A stretch of 43,017 bases of DNA, taken from assembly GCF_036504375.1 (NCBI RefSeq), contig NZ_DASXVH010000030.1, positions 1 through 43,017 of the forward strand, read 5' to 3'. A program made the position numbers and the translations under genes. This document shows, in pieces, positions 31,826-39,073 of this stretch. Origin of the DNA: Novimethylophilus sp036504375 (GTDB lineage Bacteria > Pseudomonadota > Gammaproteobacteria > Burkholderiales > Methylophilaceae). The number at the start of each line of letters is the position of its first letter. Position 1 is the stretch's first letter. The notes under the pieces were generated by a model. That model had not been told where the DNA came from, did no database searches, and saw only the letters and a list, made by a program, of their open reading frames with translations.

Positions 31826-33496
31826 ATGAACTTCGACCTGAAAAAGAAGCTCCTGCCTATTGCCCCTTATCTGTTCTTCGCGTTGCTGGCGCTGTCGCGG
31901 GTGCTGTGTGCGGGCAACTGGCGCGTGGACAGCGACGAGCCGCAGCACCTGCATGTCATCTGGGGGTGGGCGAACGGCTTGTTGCAATACCGGGACATAT
32001 TCGACAATCATGCCCCCGTTTTTCATATCCTGTTCACGCCTGTCTATAGGCTGATTGGGGAGCGCCCCGACATCCTGGTATGGATGCGCATCGCCACCAT
32101 TCCCTTGTTTTTTGCGGCGCTGTGGGCGGTTTACCTGGTCGGCCGCGAGCTATATTCCAGACGGGTGGGCATGTGGGCGGCAATTTTCACCGGCTTGTAC
32201 CCGAGATTTTTTCTGACCTCATTGGAGTTTCGCGCCGACGATCTGTGGATTGTCCCTTGGCTGCTGGCACTTGCGGTGCTGGTGCAGAAGCCTTTGCGGG
32301 CTTCGCGAATGCTTGTCGCCGGTGTCCTGCTGGGCACGGCGCTGAGCATTTCGATGAAGACCAGTTTGCTGCTGACGGCGCTGGGACTGGCGACCTTGGG
32401 CGCCCTCGCGCTGCAGCGTGCGCCGGCGCGGCTGCCGGTCAGGCAATATGTTGGCAATGCCTTGCCGTTGCTGGCTGGAATGGTGGTTGTGCCGGCGGCG
32501 CTTACCCTGTTTTTTTTCACTCAAGGCGCTCTGTCGCAAATGTATTACGCGGTGATCCAGCACAATGTTGTTCCCGGTCTCGGCCACTGGAAGCGGCTGC
32601 AAGATTGCGCCGGGTGGTCCACGCTGATATTGCTGCCGCTGACCGTCGGCGGCGCCTATCTGATTCAGCGTTTTTCGCCAGACGCGGACTTGCGACTGCG
32701 CCGCCTAGTAATTTTCCTGACTTACGGCCTGGCCGTGCTGGCGCTGTGCGGCTTCTGGCCCCTTGTTACCCGCCAGGATTTTCTGCCGCTGGTACCGCTG
32801 CTGATTGTTATTGCTACCGGGTTTCTGCTGGAACTGCGTCTTTCCAGACCCAGCCTGGCAATGCGTTCCTCGCTTACATTGGTGATCGTGGCGATGGCGG
32901 AGATCGTGACTCTGGTCGTCAAGGAAAAGCCCTGGCACCAACATGCTCTTCCTGAAAATCGCCTGCTGGCTGACGTGCTGCAGCTTACCCGTCCCGGCGA
33001 AACCATTATGGATCTGAAGGGTGAAACGGTGTTCCGCTCGCGCCCTTTTTATTATGTGCTTGAGGGCGTGACCCGCAAACGGATCGAACTTGGCATGATC
33101 AAGGATAGCATTCCCGAGGATGTTGTCAGGACACAAACTGCCGTGGCTACTCTGGATAGCATGTTTTTCCCCAGCCGCGGACGCGATTTCCTCAACCGGA
33201 ACTTCCTGCCGGTCGGGCAATTGCGGGTGGCCGGTCAGATGCTTACCGCACAGAACGTGCAAACGAATGGCGATATTCTTTTCGATATCCACATTCCTAC
33301 CAGCTACATGATGATGGCCGAGAACGGTGCAGTTGCCGGATGGCTGGATGGCACTCCTTATCAGGGGCCGCGCCGACTCGGTATTGGACAGCACATTTTC
33401 CGCACGTCCACCTCTGGCAATGGTCGGCTGGCCGTACTTTGGGCGCCTGCGATTGAACGTGGATACTCTCCTTTTGTAGCGGGCCACTCGATATGA
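31826..33496 (+). CDS. GT-C (ArnT/PMT-like) membrane glycosyltransferase
   Basis: The 556-residue protein has about eleven hydrophobic segments in residues 10-365 and a soluble C-terminal domain (about 370-556) that should lie in the periplasm. The first periplasmic loop has the acidic motif WRVDSDEPQHLH at about residues 31-42, in the position of the catalytic Asp/Glu of GT-C enzymes such as ArnT and O-mannosyltransferases. DNHAPVFHILFTPVYRL and FRADDLWI follow. Such enzymes use polyprenyl-phosphate sugars as donors and act outside the membrane. It overlaps the next gene by 4 bases (ATGA). The acceptor (lipid A, glycan or protein) cannot be read from the sequence. Confidence 0.82.
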   Translation: MNFDLKKKLLPIAPYLFFALLALSRVLCAGNWRVDSDEPQHLHVIWGWANGLLQYRDIFDNHAPVFHILFTPVYRLIGERPDILVWMRIATIPLFFAALWAVYLVGRELYSRRVGMWAAIFTGLYPRFFLTSLEFRADDLWIVPWLLALAVLVQKPLRASRMLVAGVLLGTALSISMKTSLLLTALGLATLGALALQRAPARLPVRQYVGNALPLLAGMVVVPAALTLFFFTQGALSQMYYAVIQHNVVPGLGHWKRLQDCAGWSTLILLPLTVGGAYLIQRFSPDADLRLRRLVIFLTYGLAVLALCGFWPLVTRQDFLPLVPLLIVIATGFLLELRLSRPSLAMRSSLTLVIVAMAEIVTLVVKEKPWHQHALPENRLLADVLQLTRPGETIMDLKGETVFRSRPFYYVLEGVTRKRIELGMIKDSIPEDVVRTQTAVATLDSMFFPSRGRDFLNRNFLPVGQLRVAGQMLTAQNVQTNGDILFDIHIPTSYMMMAENGAVAGWLDGTPYQGPRRLGIGQHIFRTSTSGNGRLAVLWAPAIERGYSPFVAGHSI

Positions 33497-35265
33497 CGAC
33501 TCCTCTGACTGTAACCCGACAAGACCGGCTACTGGTGCTGGCGGTGCATCCCGACGACGAAACGCTGGGCGCGGGCGGCCTGCTGCAACAAGCGGTCGCC
33601 GCCGGCGCGGCGGTGCGGGTGGTTTTTATTACCGACGGCGACAACAACCCCTGGCCACAGCGTCTGCTGGAGCGATGCTGGCGCATCTCCGCGGCCGATC
33701 GGGCACGCTGGGGGCAGCGCCGGCGACAAGAGGCGCTTGCCGCGCTGGAGATGCTGGGAGTCGCCCGGCAGCAGGCGGTTTTTCTCGGTCTGCCGGATCA
33801 AGGCATTACCGGTCTGCTTATCGGCGCCCCGGCACAGGTGATCGCTGCGCTGCGCGACGAAATCGCGGGGTGGCAACCGTCCTTGCTGGTGGTGCCTTCG
33901 TTGCAGGATGCGCATCCTGATCATAATGCGCTTGCGGTGCTGATCGATCAGGCCATGGCACAGCTGCCTGCCACACAAGTGCGTCCGCAGTTGTTTTCTT
34001 ATCTGATACATGGCGTTGGAATTTTCGATGTTGCCGAGTACAGCGTCAGCCTTTCTCCGCAGCAACTGGATCGCAAGCGGCGGGCGATTCTATGTCATGA
34101 CACACAAATGGCTTTGGGGCGTCGGCGTTTTTTACGTTATGCGCAGCCGCAGGAAAAATTTTTGCATGTCCCTTCGAATGCAGCATTCCAGCCGCGGCAT
34201 CCTATTCAGGAAGTTTCGGTAAAGTCGCAGACACTGCATATCCGTGTCCGTACGCAACGCTGGCCGCAGTTGTTTGGTCAACTGGCCTTGTCTCTGGTCG
34301 CCGACCATCCTCAGCGCCGCATACGGCTGCGCTTGAGGCTGGTTGCTGACAGCCGCGCCGCAATTTGCGATGCAGCCGGCAAAGTGCTCGGCCAGGCCGA
34401 TGTCAGCGTCGGCAACGGTATGGTTGAAGTGGCGATGCCCATGGATATTCTGGCTGGAGCCGAGAATCTGTATCTGAAACTCGAACGCCGCTGGGGGTTC
34501 TTCGATCCGGCCGGCTGGCGTCCGGCGACGGCGAGAAGTGTCGAGGCCAGACAGGTGGCCGATGTGGTCGGCATCATCCCGTGCTATAACGTGGAGGATT
34601 TTTGCGAGCAGGTCATTCGGCACACCGTGCATTTTGTCGATCACCTGATCGTGATCGACGACGGCTCTACCGATCATACTTCCGGCATCCTGACAAAACT
34701 TGCCGCCCTGATACCGGAGCGGATCAGCGTGATTGCGTTTCCCGAAAACCGGGGCAAAGGCGTGGGCCTGGTGGCGGGGTTCTGCGAGGCGCTCAACCGG
34801 TTCGATTTCCAGGCGCTGGTCACTCTCGACGGCGACGGGCAGCATCCGCCGGCCGAGATTCCGCGTTTGGCGCAAGCCGTAACATCCGGTGCCGAAATGG
34901 TCATCGGCGGACGCCAGTTGGACCGGATGCCCGCGCGCAGCCGACTGGGCAATACGATAGTCGGCAAAGTGCTGCGCTGGCTTTATCCGCATGCCCCAAC
35001 CGACACCCAGTCGGGTTTACGCGCCTTCAACCGGGAATTTGCCGCAGAGGTCGTGCGCATGGTGAAAGGCAGTCGCTATGAAACGGAAATCCAGGTCCTG
35101 CTGCTGGCGCTGTCGCAGCGGCGGCGTATCGTCACGCTGCCCATCCCGACCATTTATATCGACAATAACCGTTCTTCAAAATTCCGGCCGGTGACGGACT
35201 CCATACGCATCTTGTATGCACTTCTCGGCTGGGAACTGAGCCGCGGCTACCGGTCGAAGTCATGA
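33493..35265 (+). CDS. PIG-L/LmbE-type deacetylase fused to DPM1-like GT2 glycosyltransferase
   Basis: The 590-residue product is a two-enzyme fusion. Residues 12-210 form a PIG-L/LmbE de-N-acetylase, with HPDDE at 19-23 and HPDHN at 141-145 supplying the zinc ligands and base. Residues about 220-350 look like a beta-rich linker domain. Residues 355-590 are a GT2 domain of the dolichol-phosphate-mannose synthase type: IIPCYN from 361, DDGS at 389-392, DGDGQH from 446, then DTQSGLRAFNR and ETEIQVLL. No membrane helix is visible, so both activities should be cytoplasmic. The pairing suggests the protein loads an N-acetylated sugar onto a polyprenyl phosphate and removes the acetyl group, as ArnC and ArnD do separately. 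It is coupled to the GT-C gene by ATGA. Confidence 0.85.
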   Translation: MTTPLTVTRQDRLLVLAVHPDDETLGAGGLLQQAVAAGAAVRVVFITDGDNNPWPQRLLERCWRISAADRARWGQRRRQEALAALEMLGVARQQAVFLGLPDQGITGLLIGAPAQVIAALRDEIAGWQPSLLVVPSLQDAHPDHNALAVLIDQAMAQLPATQVRPQLFSYLIHGVGIFDVAEYSVSLSPQQLDRKRRAILCHDTQMALGRRRFLRYAQPQEKFLHVPSNAAFQPRHPIQEVSVKSQTLHIRVRTQRWPQLFGQLALSLVADHPQRRIRLRLRLVADSRAAICDAAGKVLGQADVSVGNGMVEVAMPMDILAGAENLYLKLERRWGFFDPAGWRPATARSVEARQVADVVGIIPCYNVEDFCEQVIRHTVHFVDHLIVIDDGSTDHTSGILTKLAALIPERISVIAFPENRGKGVGLVAGFCEALNRFDFQALVTLDGDGQHPPAEIPRLAQAVTSGAEMVIGGRQLDRMPARSRLGNTIVGKVLRWLYPHAPTDTQSGLRAFNREFAAEVVRMVKGSRYETEIQVLLLALSQRRRIVTLPIPTIYIDNNRSSKFRPVTDSIRILYALLGWELSRGYRSKS

Positions 35266-35287
35266 TCCAGCAGCGGTGCAGCATAGC

Positions 35288-35722
35288 ATGAGGGTCGTGC
35301 TCAGTATTTACAGAAGACTGCTGAAACTGGAATTCTGGCGCTGGAAACACGTCAACTATCCGATTCTCGGATTGTTTGCCCTGGTGCTGGCCTGGGACAC
35401 CGCCACTCAGATTCTTCTCAAGATCGGCGTTTCCTCGCACGGGCAATTCCCCATGCATTCGATGCGTGCCGTCTGGTCTTATCTCGCCGCGATCGCGACG
35501 GAGCCGTTTGTCTGGCTGGGAGTGCTGGCATTAATCCTGGCCTTTCTTACCTGGCTTGCGATCATTGCCCGGGTAGAGTTGAGCAAGGCGCATCCGGCGA
35601 CTTCGTTTTCGTATGTTACGGTGACCATGGCTTCCGGCATTTTTCTGCATGAAAGCATCTCGCTGTTAAAGATTTGCGGGATATTCCTTATCATGCTCGG
35701 CGTTTACCTGGTCGCCGAGTAG
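35288..35722 (+). CDS. second EamA/SMR-type half-transporter
   Basis: The 144-residue protein has a short basic N terminus and then four hydrophobic helices. LGLFALVLAWDTATQILLKIG, WLGVLALILAFLTWLAIIARVELSKAHPATSFSYVTV and a final KICGIFLIMLGVYLVAE match the small EamA/EmrE-like pattern, including the position of the charged residue in helix 1. It is 22 bp after the deacetylase-GT2 fusion and is the natural partner of the half-transporter at 31248-31628. A GTG at 35276 is an alternative start. Its 3' end overlaps the convergent cbbR gene by 57 bp. Confidence 0.78.
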   Translation: MRVVLSIYRRLLKLEFWRWKHVNYPILGLFALVLAWDTATQILLKIGVSSHGQFPMHSMRAVWSYLAAIATEPFVWLGVLALILAFLTWLAIIARVELSKAHPATSFSYVTVTMASGIFLHESISLLKICGIFLIMLGVYLVAE

Positions 35723-36607
35723 TTCTACACCCTCCAGCAAAAAGTCCTTGAACGTCTGCGCTACCGTCGACAGGCGTTTGCCCTTGCGGTGCACCACATA
35801 CCAGTGGCGCTGGATCGGAAAGTTCTGCACGTCGAGCACCGTCAGGCGCCGGGTTTCCAGTTCCAGCAAGACGGTGTGCAACGACAGGATACCCAAGCCC
35901 ATGCCGGCCTGAACCGCCTGCTTGATGGCTTCGTTGGTGCTCATTTCGGTGCCGGTGGTGAGTGCGATGCCGCGCTCGGCAAAGAAGCGTTCCACCGTGA
36001 TGCGCGTGCCCGAGCCCTGTTCGCGTACTAGGAAGGTTTCCTTGGCCAGGCGCGATAGCGGAATATCGTGCTCGTTCGCCAGCGGGTGATTGGTGGGCGC
36101 GATGATCGCCAGGCGGTTGTCCATGAACGGCGTGGCGTCGAGGTCGAGGTTTTCCGGCGGGCGCCCCATGATCGCCATGTCCATTTCGTTGTTGGTCAGG
36201 CGCTGCAGCACGATCTCCCGGTTGGTCACGCTGAGGCTGACCCGTGTTTGCGGATGGCGCCGGCAGAACTCGGCAAGCAGATACGGCGTGAAATAGCTGG
36301 CGGTGCTGGCGACGCAGATGCTCAATTTTCCGCTCATGCCCTTGAAGTCGGCGAGCATGGATTCCGCATCGGTAAGCTGTTGCAGGATATTGCGGCAGTA
36401 TTGTTGGAATTCCTTGCCGACCTCGGTCAGGTAGATTTTCTTGCCCAGCTGTTCGAACAGCGGCACTCCGGCGCTCTCCTCCAGCTGCTTGATTTGCATC
36501 GATACCGCGGGCTGCGACAGATGTAGGGTTTCTGCGGCGCGCGAATAGGAAAGGTGGCGGCTCACCGCTTCAAAGACATGAAGTTGGCGCAGAGTGATAT
36601 GAAGCAT
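35666..36607 (-). CDS. cbbR: LysR-type regulator CbbR of the Calvin-cycle genes
   Basis: The 313-residue LysR-family activator has an N-terminal winged helix (LRQLHVFEAVSRHLSYSRAAETLHLSQPAVSMQIKQLEE, residues 6-44) and a periplasmic-binding-like effector domain (about 90-300) that in CbbR senses metabolites such as phosphoenolpyruvate, ATP or NADPH. It is transcribed divergently from cbbM with a 123-bp shared regulatory region, the canonical cbbR position. Its C-terminal coding end overlaps the convergent half-transporter gene. Confidence 0.92.
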   Translation of the reverse strand: MLHITLRQLHVFEAVSRHLSYSRAAETLHLSQPAVSMQIKQLEESAGVPLFEQLGKKIYLTEVGKEFQQYCRNILQQLTDAESMLADFKGMSGKLSICVASTASYFTPYLLAEFCRRHPQTRVSLSVTNREIVLQRLTNNEMDMAIMGRPPENLDLDATPFMDNRLAIIAPTNHPLANEHDIPLSRLAKETFLVREQGSGTRITVERFFAERGIALTTGTEMSTNEAIKQAVQAGMGLGILSLHTVLLELETRRLTVLDVQNFPIQRHWYVVHRKGKRLSTVAQTFKDFLLEGVELLGDQVNAEHDKEYPANL

Positions 36608-36730
36608 AATATAAATATTATCATAATCATCAAAAACTTTGACTGTTGCTTATGATGTTTAGCAAGTATAGTGTTCTCTTAAAACCACGCTCAACGTGGA
36701 CAAATTCTTAAATATTTTGAGGAGCCAGCA
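36608..36730 (+). promoter_or_regulatory. cbbR-cbbM divergent regulatory region
   Basis: This AT-rich 123-bp region contains ATCATAA at 36620-36626 and its inverted complement TTATGAT at 36650-36656, plus LysR-type T-N-A half-site spacing around TTATCATAATCATCAAAA. A -10-like TATAGT is at 36667-36672. In the cbbM leader a hairpin CCACG-CTCAA-CGTGG lies at 36685-36699, and GAGGAG precedes the ATG. These fit CbbR binding between the two genes. Confidence 0.55.
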
Positions 36731-38110
36731 ATGGACCAGTCCGGACGTTATTCCGATCTCGGCCTTAAGGAAGACGAGTTGATCAAGGGTGGCAAGCATA
36801 TCCTGGTCGCTTACAAGATGAAACCGAAGTCCGGCCATGGCTATCTGGAAGCCGCCGCGCACTTCGCTGCCGAGTCTTCCACCGGCACCAACGTCGAGGT
36901 TTCCACCACCGACGAGTTCACCAAGGGTGTGGACGCGCTGGTCTATTACATCGACGAAGCCACGGACGACATGCGCATTGCCTATCCGCTGGAGCTGTTC
37001 GACCGCAATGTCACCGACGGCCGCATGATGATCGTCTCCTTCCTGACGCTGGCCATCGGCAACAACCAGGGCATGGGCGACATCGAGCACGCCAAGATCA
37101 TCGACTTTTATGTGCCGGAACGCGCGATTCAGTTGTTCGACGGCCCGTCCAAGGACATCAGCGACATGTGGCGCATCCTCGGCCGTCCGATCAAGGACGG
37201 CGGCTATATCGCCGGCACCATCATCAAACCCAAGCTGGGCCTGCGCCCGGAGCCGTTTGCCCATGCTGCCTATCAATTCTGGTTGGGCGGTGACTTCATC
37301 AAGAACGATGAGCCGCAGGGCAATCAGACCTTCTGCCCGATGAAGAAGGTGATCCCGCTGGTGGCCGATGCGCTGAAGCGCGCACAGGACGAAACCGGCC
37401 AGGCCAAGCTGTTCTCGGCCAACATCACCGCCGACGACCACTATGAAATGTGCGCCCGTGCCGATTACATCCTGGAAACCTTCGGCCCGGATGCCGACAA
37501 GGTGGCGTTCCTGGTGGATGGCTACGTCGGCGGCCCCGGCATGGTGACCACGGCGCGGCGTCAGTACCCCAACCAGTACCTGCACTACCACCGCGCCGGT
37601 CACGGCGCCGTGACGTCGCCATCCGCCAAGCGCGGCTATACCGCTTTCGTGCTGGCCAAGGTGAGCCGCTTGCAGGGCGCGTCCGGCATCCACGTCGGCA
37701 CCATGGGCTACGGCAAGATGGAGGGCGAGCACTCCGACAAGAACATCGCCTACATGATCGAGCGCGACGAATGCCAGGGACCCATCTACTTCCAGAAGTG
37801 GTACGGCATGAAACCCACCACCCCGATCATCTCCGGCGGCATGAACGCGCTGCGCCTGCCGGGCTTCTTTGAAAACCTCGGCCACGGCAACGTCATCAAT
37901 ACTTCCGGCGGCGGCGCCTACGGCCATGTCGATAGCCCGGCGGCCGGGGCGATTTCGTTGCGCCAGTCGTACGAGTGCTGGAAAGCCGGTGCCGACCCGA
38001 TCGAGTTCGCCAAGGAACACAAGGAATTCGCCCGCGCATTCGAATCGTTCCCGGGGGATGCTGACAAGCTGTATCCGGGCTGGCGCGAGAAACTAGGCGC
38101 CCACCGCTAA
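36731..38110 (+). CDS. cbbM: ribulose-1,5-bisphosphate carboxylase/oxygenase, form II
   Basis: The 459-residue form II RuBisCO large subunit fixes CO2 onto ribulose bisphosphate and works as a homo-oligomer without small subunits. KPKLGLRPEPF contains the first catalytic lysine. The carbamylated lysine is Lys191 in GGDFIKNDE, the same number as in Rhodospirillum rubrum. HYHRAGHGAVTSPS (catalytic His), GTMGYGKMEG and SGGMNALRLPGFFE (phosphate binding) are present. Form II enzymes have low CO2/O2 specificity and suit low-oxygen, high-CO2 habitats. It is under divergent cbbR and is followed by a terminator and cbbQO. Confidence 0.99.
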   Translation: MDQSGRYSDLGLKEDELIKGGKHILVAYKMKPKSGHGYLEAAAHFAAESSTGTNVEVSTTDEFTKGVDALVYYIDEATDDMRIAYPLELFDRNVTDGRMMIVSFLTLAIGNNQGMGDIEHAKIIDFYVPERAIQLFDGPSKDISDMWRILGRPIKDGGYIAGTIIKPKLGLRPEPFAHAAYQFWLGGDFIKNDEPQGNQTFCPMKKVIPLVADALKRAQDETGQAKLFSANITADDHYEMCARADYILETFGPDADKVAFLVDGYVGGPGMVTTARRQYPNQYLHYHRAGHGAVTSPSAKRGYTAFVLAKVSRLQGASGIHVGTMGYGKMEGEHSDKNIAYMIERDECQGPIYFQKWYGMKPTTPIISGGMNALRLPGFFENLGHGNVINTSGGGAYGHVDSPAAGAISLRQSYECWKAGADPIEFAKEHKEFARAFESFPGDADKLYPGWREKLGAHR

Positions 38111-38136
38111 GCCGTGCAGCATCCGTGGTAACCGGA

Positions 38137-38171
38137 AAGCCCCTGCTCCCATCTCCGGCAGGGGCTTTTTT
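38137..38171 (+). terminator. strong intrinsic terminator between cbbM and cbbQ
   Basis: The perfect 10-base inverted repeat AAGCCCCTGC / GCAGGGGCTT has an 11-base loop and ends in a run of six T. It lies 26 bases after cbbM and 14 bases before cbbQ, so most transcripts should end here, with some read-through into cbbQO. Confidence 0.85.
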
Positions 38172-38185
38172 ATAGCGAGAATACG

Positions 38186-38998
38186 ATGACTATCCAGTTC
38201 GACATCAATCAATACCGCATCACCGACGAGCCTTACTACCAGCCGCAACGTAACGAAATCGCGCTGTACGCAGCGGCCTATGCCGCGCGCCTGCCGGTCA
38301 TGCTCAAAGGCCCGACCGGCTGCGGCAAGTCGCGTTTTGTCGAGCATATGGCATGGAAGCTGGGCAAGCCGTTGATCACCGTGGCCTGCAACGAGGACAT
38401 GACGGCGTCCGATCTGGTGGGACGCTATCTGCTGGACGCCAGTGGCACGCGCTGGCTGGACGGCCCGCTGACGCTGGCGGCGCGCTACGGTGCGATTTGC
38501 TATCTGGACGAAATCGTCGAGGCGCGCCAGGATACCACCGTGGTGATCCATCCGCTGACCGATTACCGCCGCGCCTTGCCGCTGGACAAGAAAGGCGAAC
38601 TGGTGGCGGCGCATCCGGATTTCCAGCTGGTGATTTCCTATAATCCCGGCTACCAGAGCCTGATGAAGGACCTCAAACAGTCCACCAAGCAGCGCTTTAC
38701 TGCGATGGAATTCGACTACGCCTCGGCCGAGGTCGAGGCCGCCATTGTCGTCCGGGAAACCGGCATCGATGCCGCGCTGGCCGCCCGGCTGGTGCGCATC
38801 GGCGTTACCGCCCGCAATCTCAAGGGGCACGGGCTGGACGAGGGCATTTCCACCCGGCTGCTGGTGTATGCGGCGACGCTGATCGGGCAGGGGATCGCCC
38901 CCGTGGATGCCTGCCGCATGGCGCTGGTGCGGCCGATTACCGACGACGCGGATATTCGCGACACGCTGGATCACGCCATCGATGCAATTTTCGGGTAA
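38186..38998 (+). CDS. cbbQ: RuBisCO activase subunit CbbQ
   Basis: The 270-residue MoxR-type AAA+ ATPase has Walker A GPTGCGKS at residues 42-49, Walker B ICYLDEIVEA near 108-117, and sensor-type SYNPGYQSL. With CbbO it forms a motor that removes inhibitory sugar phosphates from RuBisCO. Its place directly after cbbM matches CbbQ2-type loci associated with form II RuBisCO. Confidence 0.95.
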   Translation: MTIQFDINQYRITDEPYYQPQRNEIALYAAAYAARLPVMLKGPTGCGKSRFVEHMAWKLGKPLITVACNEDMTASDLVGRYLLDASGTRWLDGPLTLAARYGAICYLDEIVEARQDTTVVIHPLTDYRRALPLDKKGELVAAHPDFQLVISYNPGYQSLMKDLKQSTKQRFTAMEFDYASAEVEAAIVVRETGIDAALAARLVRIGVTARNLKGHGLDEGISTRLLVYAATLIGQGIAPVDACRMALVRPITDDADIRDTLDHAIDAIFG

Positions 38999-39003
38999 AC
39001 ATC

Positions 39004-39060
39004 GTAGTGCAGGCGGCCTCGCCTACATCCGTAAATTGCAGGCGAGGCCGCCTGCGCTAT
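39004..39060. repeat. long perfect hairpin between cbbQ and cbbO
   Basis: GCAGGCGGCCTCGCCT at 39009-39024 is perfectly complementary to AGGCGAGGCCGCCTGC at 39040-39055 across a 15-base loop. Allowing G-U pairs the stem extends to about 21 bp (39004-39060). No T run follows, so it is not a normal terminator. It looks like a dispersed palindromic element or an intercistronic RNA-stability/processing signal. Confidence 0.7.
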
Positions 39061-39073
39061 GGGTCCCGCTGAC

